From Moraxellaceae bacterium (GTDB taxonomy: Bacteria > Pseudomonadota > Gammaproteobacteria > Pseudomonadales > Moraxellaceae): 7,234 nt of DNA. The notes beneath the pieces are model-generated. The model had not been told where the DNA came from. It searched no databases and saw only the letters and a list, made by a program, of their open reading frames with translations. Where the stretch lies: contig JACMMY010000014.1 of NCBI GenBank assembly GCA_014378805.1, forward strand, positions 1 through 7,234, given 5' to 3'. This document shows positions 1-6,700 of the stretch, piece by piece. A program made the translations under genes and the position numbers. Within the stretch, counting starts at the first letter, position 1. Each line of letters opens with the position of its first letter.

Positions 1-1
1 A

Positions 2-466
2 CCAAAATCAGTGCCGATGTGGACACTTTTTGTCTGGCTCAGCGAAGCAGTCACCAGTTTGCATGAATCAGTCTCAGTCCCCAATTTCTTGAACTATTTA
101 CGTGGTACGCCGTTCTTACCGATGATGTTCCGTTTGATGGGGACAAAAATCGGCAAACAAGTGTACTTGGATACGACAGACATCACCGAATACGATTGTG
201 TAGAAATTGGCGATCATGCTGAGTTGAATAGCTTTTGTGGTCCACAAACGCATTTGTTTGAAGATCGGATTATGAAGATTGGCAATGTGATCATTGGTGA
301 TCGCGTGACGATTAGTGCGCGAAGCATCATTCTTTATCATGCAGAAGTCGGCTGTGACGCGTATTTAGGTCCTTTAACTTTAGTGATGAAAGGCGAGCAA
401 ATTCCAGCCGCCAGTGCATGGACTGGCTCGCCTGCTGTACCTTGGCGTAAGGCCGCGGTAAAGTAA
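2..466 (+). CDS. C-terminal end of a Pls/PosA-family non-ribosomal peptide synthetase (partial, runs off the left edge)
   Basis: The frame is open from the first complete codon to the TAA at 464-466, so this is the tail of a longer protein and the internal GTG at 11 is probably not its start. About 154 residues are visible. They begin with an amphipathic or membrane-like stretch (WTLFVWLSEAV). A left-handed beta-helix (hexapeptide-repeat) region follows, as in acyltransferase-like folds, with spaced I-G-x-x-[VA] turns such as VEIGDHAELNS and VIIGDRVTISARS. It ends with WTGSPAVPW. This pattern matches the C-terminal domain of Pls/PosA-type synthetases, which in the family follows adenylation and carrier domains and several membrane segments. 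Those upstream domains lie outside the window, so the assignment rests on the tail alone; a stand-alone hexapeptide acetyltransferase is the main alternative. The product of the synthetase cannot be told from here. The next gene starts 28 bp downstream on the same strand. Confidence 0.75.
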   Translation, partial: PKSVPMWTLFVWLSEAVTSLHESVSVPNFLNYLRGTPFLPMMFRLMGTKIGKQVYLDTTDITEYDCVEIGDHAELNSFCGPQTHLFEDRIMKIGNVIIGDRVTISARSIILYHAEVGCDAYLGPLTLVMKGEQIPAASAWTGSPAVPWRKAAVK

Positions 467-494
467 TTTTGGGCAACTTAACTTCGAGTAAATA

Positions 495-1253
495 ATGAAT
501 ACAACCAAGCTAGAAATGCTCTGTAAAGTCCCCGAAGTTACGTTGATTTTTTGGATCATCAAAATTCTGGCGACCACGCTCGGTGAGACTGGCGGTGATG
601 CCGTGTCGATGTCGATGAATCTGGGCTATCTCATCGGCACTGCGATATTTGCGGTGATCTTTATTGTCGCGGTTACCATCCAAATCAGAGCCAAGAAATT
701 CAATCCTGCGCTGTATTGGGCAACGATTATTGCGACGACAACTGTTGGTACAACGCTGGCAGATTTTGCGGATCGTTCACTGGGTATTGGCTATGCAGGC
801 GGTACGGTGCTGTTACTCACACTATTGATGGCATCGTTGTATGTTTGGCACCGCACTATGGGTTCGGTGGCCGTCGATACCGTCAACTCACCAAAATCCG
901 AGGCGTTCTATTGGGTCACCATTATGTTTTCGCAAACATTGGGAACGGCGCTCGGCGATTGGACGGCAGATACTGCTGGACTGGGTTATACAGGTGGCGC
1001 GCTTGTCTTTGGCACGATGCTCGCCATTATTGCAGTGGCATATTACCGAACCAAGATCTCCCATACAGTATTGTTTTGGGCTGCATTTATTCTGACCCGA
1101 CCACTTGGTGCAGTTGTTGGTGATTTCCTTGATAAGCCGATCGCTAAAGGGGGCTTAGAATTAAGTCGCTATTCAGCTTCATTAACGTTATTGGCACTGA
1201 TTGTGGTCTGTATCTTTATGTTTTCGCATAAAGCAGCGGCGAAAAGACATTAG
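495..1253 (+). CDS. DUF347 / COG4705 four-repeat integral membrane protein, function unknown
   Basis: The product has 252 residues with about eight hydrophobic segments, so it is an inner-membrane protein. Four internal repeats are plain to see: FWIIKILATTLGETGGD (from residue 19), YWATIIATTTVGTTLADFAD (74), YWVTIMFSQTLGTALGDWTAD (139) and FWAAFILTRPLGAVVGDFLD (194). Each has an aromatic-Trp pair, a Thr/Pro-x-Gly turn and acidic residues at nearly the same places (E31/D35, D90/D93, D155/D159, D210/D213). A GYxGG motif follows repeats two and three. This is the pattern of the DUF347 repeat family, for which I know no established biochemical role. Acidic residues repeated within membrane segments suggest cation transport or binding, but that is inference. 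The ATG at 495 is the first start in frame and has only a weak GAG at 486-488. The 28-bp gap to the synthetase gene suggests co-transcription. The gene ends just before a strong terminator. Confidence 0.8.
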   Translation: MNTTKLEMLCKVPEVTLIFWIIKILATTLGETGGDAVSMSMNLGYLIGTAIFAVIFIVAVTIQIRAKKFNPALYWATIIATTTVGTTLADFADRSLGIGYAGGTVLLLTLLMASLYVWHRTMGSVAVDTVNSPKSEAFYWVTIMFSQTLGTALGDWTADTAGLGYTGGALVFGTMLAIIAVAYYRTKISHTVLFWAAFILTRPLGAVVGDFLDKPIAKGGLELSRYSASLTLLALIVVCIFMFSHKAAAKRH

Positions 1254-1281
1254 GATTATTAAAAAAGGTTAGCTGAACATT

Positions 1282-1321
1282 AAAAAAGAGCATGTATTCA
1301 TTGGATACATGCTCTTTTTTT
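1282..1321. terminator. Bidirectional intrinsic terminator between convergent genes
   Basis: A perfect 10-bp stem, GAGCATGTAT at 1288-1297 with ATACATGCTC at 1305-1314, closes a 7-nt loop. Six A residues (1282-1287) precede it and seven T residues (1315-1321) follow it. Each strand therefore has a hairpin followed by a T run. It lies 28 bp after the DUF347 stop codon and 40 bp from the emrB stop codon, so it can end both the left-hand transcript and the emrAB transcript. Confidence 0.92.
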
Positions 1322-1361
1322 CTGGGGCTAAGTCCAACATAGCAATGCTATTAAAATGAAC

Positions 1362-2930
1362 TCAATGAACCTCACCACCACCCATCAGCTGCTTTGGTTT
1401 CTTCAATAGAAACACTAGGAATCCAATCGCAAACATCAGGATTGCCACAATCATCAGCAAATCATTGAACGCATTGGTCAATGCCTGTAAATGTTCATCT
1501 CGATAAAGCACGCTGATTGCTGCCTGCTGTGCACCCTCTCCCAATCCCGAAAACTTCTGAGTCAAGTCATCGAGTCGATCCATAAATGCTGGGTTAGCAG
1601 GCGTCATTCTCACATCAAGTTCCGTAACATGTAACGCAGTCAGGCGATCAAGAGAGACATTAATCAACGCTAAACCAATCGCTCCACCAATATTCCGCGT
1701 CAAGTTATACAGCGCACTCGCGCCCTTAATTTGTTGCAGAGGCAGAGTCGCCATTGCCAATTGTGACATCACAATCAGACAGAGCATCAAGCCCATGCCA
1801 CGTAAAATCTGTGGCCAGAAGAAATAATCAAAATCACTTTGCACGGTGAGATTCGAGTTCAGCCAGACACCAGATGCAGCAACCGTCAACCCGATAAAAA
1901 TCGTTTTTCGCGCATCAAATCGCGGTAAAACCGCCCCTACAAATGGCGAGGAAATAAACATGGTAATCCCCATCACCATCATGATCTGGCCGATCTCGCT
2001 GCTATTCATGCCACGGACTTGCCCTAAAAATACAGGCGTTAAATAGACCATGCCATAGAGCACCATACCGACAACAAACGTCATCAGTGAGCTCACCGCA
2101 AAGTTTCGATCTCGAAATACGCGTAAATCAATAATCGGATGTTTCGCGGTAAAACTTCGGTAAAAGAAAATACTGCCGCCGACAATCATCGTAATAAATG
2201 CAGTCAGGACGGCTTCATCGGAGAACCAATCGTTTCGCGCACCTTCATCAAGGAAATATTCTAATGACCCTAAAAACACTGCCATTGAGACTAAGCCAAG
2301 CCAATCGATTCGTTTAAAAAGCGATGGATCTGCTTCATCAATATCGTCGCCAGAAAACACTTGAGCTGCGATTAACAACCCTGGAGCAAGGTTAATAAAG
2401 AACATCCAATGCCATGAAAAATGCGTCGTCAGCCAGCCACCAAAGGTTGGGCCAATCGCGGGGCCTAAGGTGCTAACCATACCGATCATCACCATTGGCG
2501 CAGCACGTTTATTTTCAGGGAATAAGGTAAAGAGCGCAGCCATCGAGGACGGAATCATACCGCCGCCGACAAAGCCTTGAAGCACGCGAAAAACCAGTAA
2601 TGACTCAAGGTTCCACGCCAGTCCACACATGAGTGAGGTGATGGCAAAGCCTAAAGCACACAAACTAAAGTAAATCCGCGTCGAGAGCATTTGCGAGAGC
2701 AAACTCGACAAGGGAATCGCTATGACTTCGGCAATAAGATACGAGGTCTGTACCCATGCCACTTCGCTACGGCTGGCACTCATCCCTGCTTGGATTTCAT
2801 TCAGGGAACTGGCGACAATTTGGATGTCCAAAATCGCCATGAAATTACCAAACACCATGGCACCAAAGATCGCCCACGCAACCGCAGGCAAAAAAACTTT
2901 GGGAATGTATGCCGCTTTTGCAGAAGCCAT
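1362..2930 (-). CDS. emrB: EmrB-like DHA2-family (14-TM) MFS multidrug efflux permease
   Basis: The product is the inner-membrane, proton-driven component of a tripartite drug pump. It has 522 residues, close to the roughly 510 of known EmrB proteins. Family motifs in order: the first-helix motif FMAILDIQIVASSL (residues 30-43, Asp35), motif B LLVFRVLQGFVGGG (111-124), motif C GPAIGPTFGGWL (156-167) followed by FFINLAPG, and the late-helix ASALYNLTRNIGGAIG (404-419). A long polar loop (about 426-485) precedes the last helix, as in EmrB. The loop between helices 2 and 3 (about 74-90, SLLSQMLSTRIYFS) has lost most of the usual G-x-L-x-D/K-R-x-G motif A. The ATG at 2930 has a good AAGGAT ribosome site (2936-2941) five bases upstream. 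The gene follows emrA by 59 bp on the same strand and ends at the bidirectional terminator. The substrate cannot be told from sequence; the emrB symbol is by family, not proven orthology. Confidence 0.93.
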   Translation of the reverse strand: MASAKAAYIPKVFLPAVAWAIFGAMVFGNFMAILDIQIVASSLNEIQAGMSASRSEVAWVQTSYLIAEVIAIPLSSLLSQMLSTRIYFSLCALGFAITSLMCGLAWNLESLLVFRVLQGFVGGGMIPSSMAALFTLFPENKRAAPMVMIGMVSTLGPAIGPTFGGWLTTHFSWHWMFFINLAPGLLIAAQVFSGDDIDEADPSLFKRIDWLGLVSMAVFLGSLEYFLDEGARNDWFSDEAVLTAFITMIVGGSIFFYRSFTAKHPIIDLRVFRDRNFAVSSLMTFVVGMVLYGMVYLTPVFLGQVRGMNSSEIGQIMMVMGITMFISSPFVGAVLPRFDARKTIFIGLTVAASGVWLNSNLTVQSDFDYFFWPQILRGMGLMLCLIVMSQLAMATLPLQQIKGASALYNLTRNIGGAIGLALINVSLDRLTALHVTELDVRMTPANPAFMDRLDDLTQKFSGLGEGAQQAAISVLYRDEHLQALTNAFNDLLMIVAILMFAIGFLVFLLKKPKQLMGGGEVH

Positions 2931-2989
2931 TATTTATCCTTCGTCCGCATTCATAAAGTGAATCGTGTTGTTGAATCAATGAAGCTAAA

Positions 2990-4096
2990 TTAGCTTCTCA
3001 GATCCACTTCAGCACTGACGGATAAACCTGGGCGGAGTTTCTGACGATCTGGCATATCATCAATCACGATACGTACTGGAATACGTTGCACGACTTTATT
3101 GAAATTACCTGTTGCATTATCAGGGGGCATTAATGAAAACGTTGAACCTGATGCTGGGGAGAAACTTTGGATATGACCATGAAATTTTTGACCATGATAA
3201 GCATCAAAAGTCAGATTCACTTTTTGTCCAACTTTCATTTGACCGATTTGGGTTTCTTTAAAATTCGCTTCAACATAGGCATCATTGATGGGCACGATTG
3301 CCATCATGCGCGATTGTGGATTTACGCGACTCCCTAAGCGCACAGCAAAACTTCCGACCGTCCCTGAAATTGGGGCAATCACTTCAGCCGAACTGGTATC
3401 AACCCCCACCAACTGAACATTGGCCTCAGAGCTTTTTAAATCAGCATTCATTTGTGCGCGACCCGCGTGGACGCTTGCGGCTTGCGCTGTCGCGGAAGCA
3501 ACCGCTGCTCTTGCACTCGCCTGCTGTGCCAACGCGCTGGAATACTGTGCTTGAACCATTTCTAGACGCTGTCTGGTTGTCACCCCATCATTTAACAATG
3601 TTTGATAACGCGTAAAATCTTTCTTTAAGCGAATCACTTCTGCACTCGCCGCATCTAAACCTGCATTGGCTTGCGCAATCGATGCTTGGGCAGCAATTTC
3701 ATTTTGCTGTTGCACGCCTAAAGCGGACTCTTTCACACCGACCATCGCTTCTGCTTGTGCATAGCGTGCTTTTGTGTCGCGGTCATCGAGCCTCATCAGC
3801 ACTTGACCTGCTTTTACAACTTGATTGTCATTCACCAGTAAAGCAGTAATTTCACCTGAAACGCGCGGCACAACCCAAGTCATATCGGCTTTGACGTAAG
3901 CATTATCGGTTTTTTCAAAATAACGAAATACGGTAAAATAATAAATTGCGCCCGCAATCATCGCGATCAATATCACCAACATCACTAATCGTGGAATCAG
4001 TTTTTGTGGTTTTTTTTCTACTAAACCACTTTGAACTTCGGTATTTGCTGAATTGGGCTTCGTTGCAGGGGCTTGAGAAAGGGTTGATTCTGACAT
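2990..4096 (-). CDS. emrA: EmrA-like HlyD-family periplasmic adaptor (membrane fusion protein)
   Basis: This adaptor links the EmrB permease to an outer-membrane channel. It has 368 residues (E. coli EmrA has about 390). A short cytoplasmic tail leads to a single anchor helix at about 33-56. Next comes FEKTDNAYVKAD (60-71), the typical entry to the first half of the lipoyl domain (about 72-106, VSGEITALLVNDNQVVKAGQVL). An Ala/Gln-rich coiled-coil hairpin follows (about 108-230), then the second lipoyl half (APISGTVGSFAVRLGSRV, 241-258) and a beta-barrel region. The latter carries GSTFSLMPPDNATGNFNKV (317-335) and VQRIPVRI, both hallmarks of the EmrA subgroup. The ATG at 4096 has AAGG (4105-4108) eight bases upstream. 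It is the promoter-proximal gene of emrAB and is divergent from the tetR-family gene. The predicted 5' leader is long, about 170 nt. Confidence 0.93.
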   Translation of the reverse strand: MSESTLSQAPATKPNSANTEVQSGLVEKKPQKLIPRLVMLVILIAMIAGAIYYFTVFRYFEKTDNAYVKADMTWVVPRVSGEITALLVNDNQVVKAGQVLMRLDDRDTKARYAQAEAMVGVKESALGVQQQNEIAAQASIAQANAGLDAASAEVIRLKKDFTRYQTLLNDGVTTRQRLEMVQAQYSSALAQQASARAAVASATAQAASVHAGRAQMNADLKSSEANVQLVGVDTSSAEVIAPISGTVGSFAVRLGSRVNPQSRMMAIVPINDAYVEANFKETQIGQMKVGQKVNLTFDAYHGQKFHGHIQSFSPASGSTFSLMPPDNATGNFNKVVQRIPVRIVIDDMPDRQKLRPGLSVSAEVDLRS

Positions 4097-4249
4097 CTTG
4101 AATACCTTGATTCAGTGGGTATGGCTAAACTTTGGAGTTATATTCAAATGATGTTTATCGACACTGACCATGATGACGAATCACTCAAAAAATCAGAATA
4201 TCATCAATTCCAAAGAGAGCACTTGCAATAAGAGTGACTGCTGTGTATC

Positions 4250-4268
4250 GTACTGTACTGTACAGTAC
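4250..4268. promoter_or_regulatory. Candidate TetR-family operator: four GTAC tetramers at 5-bp spacing, with a 14-bp perfect palindrome
   Basis: The 19 bases read GTAC-T-GTAC-T-GTAC-A-GTAC. The right-hand 14 bases, GTACTGTACAGTAC (4255-4268), form a perfect palindrome. A degenerate fifth unit, GTAT (4245-4248), continues the 5-bp period to the left. The element lies between the divergent emrA and tetR-family genes, about 154 bp from the first and 167 bp from the second. It covers the predicted start point of the minus-strand emrA promoter. TetR-family repressors commonly bind palindromes in such divergent regions, so the neighbouring regulator is the natural candidate; that link is inference. 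Confidence 0.6.
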
Positions 4269-4274
4269 TAAAAA

Positions 4275-4303
4275 ATAATAGCGTTTTTTGAGTATTTATT
4301 CAA
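4275..4303 (-). promoter_or_regulatory. Predicted sigma-70 promoter for emrAB
   Basis: On the minus strand a -35 box TTGAAT (4303-4298) and a -10 box TATTAT (4280-4275) are separated by exactly 17 bp, matching the consensus at four and five of six positions. Transcription would start near 4268, at the edge of the GTAC palindrome. A protein bound there would block initiation. The call rests on sequence match only. Confidence 0.6.
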
Positions 4304-4376
4304 ATTATGCTGACTAGACTCAATCGAACTAATTAGTCTCTGTACTTGACCCAAACATGATGGTTAAATTCGCCCA

Positions 4377-4403
4377 CTTTTGATTGCCGAATTTGATCAA
4401 AAG
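4377..4403. promoter_or_regulatory. Inverted repeat CTTTTGAT-N11-ATCAAAAG upstream of the tetR-family gene
   Basis: Perfect 8-bp arms (4377-4384 and 4396-4403) flank an 11-nt spacer, which is ample for either an operator or an RNA hairpin. The right arm also contains most of a smaller palindrome, TTTGATCAAA (4392-4401). It ends 32 bp before the regulator's ATG. It does not resemble the GTAC element, so if it is a binding site it probably serves a different protein. I found no convincing promoter for the plus strand in this gap. Confidence 0.35.
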
Positions 4404-4435
4404 CTGTTGTTGTCTACACACCATGGAATAACGTC

Positions 4436-5122
4436 ATGTCAGATGTTTTAAAAAAAACTCCACAGCAGGCTCAGCCATCCATGCCATGTGTGCCTCAAAC
4501 CAGACGTGGCACTGAGCGTCGAGAAGCGTTGATGGCAGCGGCTGACGAACTATTTTTGCAATATGGTTTTGATGGCGTCAGCTTAGACAGCTTAGTTGCG
4601 CATGTCGGTGGATCTAAAGCATCTATTTATCAATATTTTGGCTGCAAAAAAGGATTGTTGGTTGCATTAGTTCAACGTCGGCATGAATGTTTTTTTAATG
4701 AATATGCATTACCCACTGAGTTAGGTTCGCGCTCACTGCGCGAGGTTTTATTAGAAACTTCACATATGTTGTTTCAGGCATTTTCACAGCCCGATAAGAT
4801 GGCGTTTATGCGTTTGATTGTCAACGAATCACAGCGTGACCCTGAAATTGGACGTATTGCCTATGAACTGGGCCCTGCTCGCGGTAAATATACGATGGCA
4901 AAAATTCTCATTGAAGCTGACGCGCGTGGCGAGATCGATTGTCCACGACCATATGAATCTGCGGTGTTTTTTAGTGGTTTTTTACAACACATCAAATGGC
5001 GTCTTCTCATCGGTCTTACTCCAATCGAAGATCATATTGATATTAATAGTTTTTTTGAGTTTACGGTTGATCACTTTATTGCTTCACACCAACACATATC
5101 ACCAATAACGCAGACCAAATAA
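4436..5122 (+). CDS. TetR/AcrR-family transcriptional regulator, likely local repressor of the efflux genes
   Basis: The product has 228 residues, typical of the family but with a polar N-terminal extension of about 25 residues. The DNA-binding domain runs from about residue 25 to 80. RREALMAAADELFLQYGFDGVSLDSL is followed by the recognition region VAHVGGSKASIYQYFGCKKGLL (54-75), where SKASIYQYF is the characteristic TetR recognition helix. The helical remainder, with MAFMRLIVNESQRDPEIG and later FFSGFLQHIKW, resembles the AefR-like C-terminal ligand and dimerisation domain; that subgroup call is moderate. The ATG at 4436 has TGGAA (4424-4428) seven bases upstream. The gene diverges from emrAB and is followed 72 bp later, same strand, by the outer-membrane factor. 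It may therefore control both transcripts and itself. The inducing ligand is unknown. Confidence 0.9.
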   Translation: MSDVLKKTPQQAQPSMPCVPQTRRGTERREALMAAADELFLQYGFDGVSLDSLVAHVGGSKASIYQYFGCKKGLLVALVQRRHECFFNEYALPTELGSRSLREVLLETSHMLFQAFSQPDKMAFMRLIVNESQRDPEIGRIAYELGPARGKYTMAKILIEADARGEIDCPRPYESAVFFSGFLQHIKWRLLIGLTPIEDHIDINSFFEFTVDHFIASHQHISPITQTK

Positions 5123-5194
5123 CCTTAAGTTTGCCCATTTACTTTAATTCTTCGTTCATCCATTCACTCGGTACATCGTCGAGGTTCCTTCATA

Positions 5195-6490
5195 ATGACA
5201 TCAGTTGTTTATTGGTCAAAATATTTAACGCAAAGCATCGCATTCGCGTCGTTATCCGTGCTATTAGCACCAAGTCTTTACGCACAGACACTCACTGAAA
5301 CAATTGATTTAGCGATGCAATATCAAAGCAACCTAAAAACGAGTGCGCTTCAAGTTCTGGATCAACAAGCTGCGTTTCGTCAGGCACAAGCCAAAGAAGG
5401 ATTTAAGCTTAACCTCAATGCTTCCGTTGGTCGTGCTCGTGTTGATACCCCTGATGGAAGTCTTTTTCCTGAAGCGGGAACCAACAATATGGGCATGGTC
5501 GGTTTAGAAGCGAGTTATCCGCTCTATACCGCAGGGCGTAAGGAAGTGGGTGTTTCTGTCGCAGAAGCTGAACTTGCTGCCGCCGAATCAAATGTCGTTG
5601 ATGCACAAATGCGCGCGCGTTTGGCCGCGATTGAAACCTATAGCGCACTTGTTCGCGATCAAGCATTACTGACGTTAACCACTAATACGCAAAGCAGCTT
5701 AAACCGCGCTTTAAGTGACACGCAAAAACGCCTAAAAGTCGGTGAAGTGACCAAAACTGATGTTGCCCAAGCTGCGGCACAACAAGCACAAGGCATGGCC
5801 AATCAAACGCGTGCGATGGCAGCGCTTACTATTGATCAGGCACGCTACAGACAACTCACGGGTGTTGAGCCAGTCAACATCTCAAATACGCTTGCATCAC
5901 CACCTGTACCGAACTCTCTTGATCAAGCCCTCAGTCAGATACCAGCGACTCCTGCGATTGAGACCGCTAAACAACAGTTGAAAGCAGCGGAACATCAGCT
6001 TCAATTAAGTCAATTAGAACTTCGCCCGACTGTTGTCCTTGAATCGTATGCGATGCAGCAACAAAACCAGAATTTTATTAATAGTCGAATTGGTAATTAT
6101 GGCGTTAATTTAAAAGCCACAATTCCTCTGCTTGATGGCGGTGTAAGCAACGCGAATCGCCAACGCGAACAAGTTAGAGTTGATCTCGCGCGTGAGAAAA
6201 TCAATGGTTTACAGCAAAGCCTTGAGCAGCGTGTTCGTCAAGACTATGCACAACTGACTTCTAGCCAAATGCAAGTTTCCGCGCTGGATCAGACGATTGT
6301 TGCAGCGCAATTGGCGTTAGATACAATACGCCGTGAAATCGAACTCGGTACGCGCACGACGTTTGATTTACTCTCAGCAGAACGTACCTTGCAAGATGCG
6401 CAAACGCAGAAAATCCTTAACCAGCAAGATCAAGTGGTTGCTGCTTACCAACTGCTTGCGGATACAGGGCGTTTGAATCAGGTTCAGTGA
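5195..6490 (+). CDS. TolC-family outer-membrane efflux channel
   Basis: This is the outer-membrane exit duct that would complete the pump with EmrA and EmrB. It has 431 residues. A signal peptide is visible: Lys9, a hydrophobic core, and SLYA before a likely cut after Ala30. No lipobox Cys is present, so it belongs with TolC rather than the lipidated NodT/OprM type. The internal duplication of the family is clear. YPLYTAGRKEV (108-118) is echoed by IPLLDGGVSNANR (310-322), and RLKVGEVTKTDVAQA (179-193) by EIELGTRTTFDLLSAERTL (381-399). Long Gln/Ala-rich helices lie between, as expected for the periplasmic barrel. The ATG at 5195 has GAGG (5181-5184) ten bases upstream. It sits 72 bp after the tetR-family gene with no terminator between, so the two are probably one transcript. 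It ends just before a strong terminator. Confidence 0.92.
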   Translation: MTSVVYWSKYLTQSIAFASLSVLLAPSLYAQTLTETIDLAMQYQSNLKTSALQVLDQQAAFRQAQAKEGFKLNLNASVGRARVDTPDGSLFPEAGTNNMGMVGLEASYPLYTAGRKEVGVSVAEAELAAAESNVVDAQMRARLAAIETYSALVRDQALLTLTTNTQSSLNRALSDTQKRLKVGEVTKTDVAQAAAQQAQGMANQTRAMAALTIDQARYRQLTGVEPVNISNTLASPPVPNSLDQALSQIPATPAIETAKQQLKAAEHQLQLSQLELRPTVVLESYAMQQQNQNFINSRIGNYGVNLKATIPLLDGGVSNANRQREQVRVDLAREKINGLQQSLEQRVRQDYAQLTSSQMQVSALDQTIVAAQLALDTIRREIELGTRTTFDLLSAERTLQDAQTQKILNQQDQVVAAYQLLADTGRLNQVQ

Positions 6491-6512
6491 TTTACCTCGA
6501 AATAAATAATGC

Positions 6513-6540
6513 AAAAACAGTCCACTTGGGCTGTTTTTTT
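6513..6540 (+). terminator. Intrinsic terminator after the outer-membrane channel gene
   Basis: An 11-bp stem, AAAAACAGTCC (6513-6523) with GGGCTGTTTTT (6528-6538) including one G-U pair, closes a 4-nt loop and runs into a T tract. It starts 22 bp after the stop codon at 6490 and should end the tetR-tolC transcript. The A run on its left gives it some activity on the other strand as well. Confidence 0.9.
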
Positions 6541-6583
6541 ATTTCAATCGATTCTGGTTTTTTTATAATTATGATAATTTCGA

Positions 6584-6613
6584 TTGAACATAAAATATTT
6601 TCTAACGTATTTT
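6584..6613 (+). promoter_or_regulatory. Weak candidate promoter for the small lipoprotein gene
   Basis: TTGAAC (6584-6589) and TATTTT (6608-6613) are 18 bp apart in the AT-rich gap between the terminator and the lipoprotein gene. A competing -10 box, TATGAT (6641-6646), lies closer to the gene but lacks a good -35. The preceding terminator implies that the gene has its own promoter somewhere here; this particular pair is only one option. Confidence 0.25.
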
Positions 6614-6700
6614 TAATCAAAACAGGTATCTTATGCAGCATATGATAGAACCATATTTATCAGCTACAACACATAAAGTTAGTTAGGCTTAGGAGAAGAG

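Noticed and set aside
11..466. A free-standing 151-residue acetyltransferase starting at the GTG at position 11
   Set aside because: The frame stays open to the left edge, there is no ribosome site visible before the GTG, and the sequence fits the tail of a Pls/PosA synthetase.
716..1123. Long overlapping plus-strand frame inside the DUF347 gene
   Set aside because: It lies entirely within a gene with clear four-fold repeat structure, and its own translation is Cys/Trp/Tyr-rich with no family pattern.
2691..2993. Plus-strand frame antisense to the start of emrB
   Set aside because: Shadow of a strongly supported coding region; no ribosome site of note and a composition unlike a real protein.
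3298..3615. Plus-strand frame antisense to emrA
   Set aside because: Falls within the coiled-coil region of emrA, whose biased codons open frames on the other strand by chance.
4288..4311. Plus-strand promoter TTGAGT / TATGCT for the tetR-family gene
   Set aside because: The boxes are only 12 bp apart, too close for a sigma-70 promoter.
4346..4370. Plus-strand promoter TTGACC / TAAATT for the tetR-family gene
   Set aside because: The spacer is about 13 bp, and the box at the correct distance is not a plausible -10.
5415..5666. Minus-strand frame antisense to the TolC-type gene
   Set aside because: Explained by the Ala/Gln-rich codon bias of the outer-membrane factor; no independent signals.
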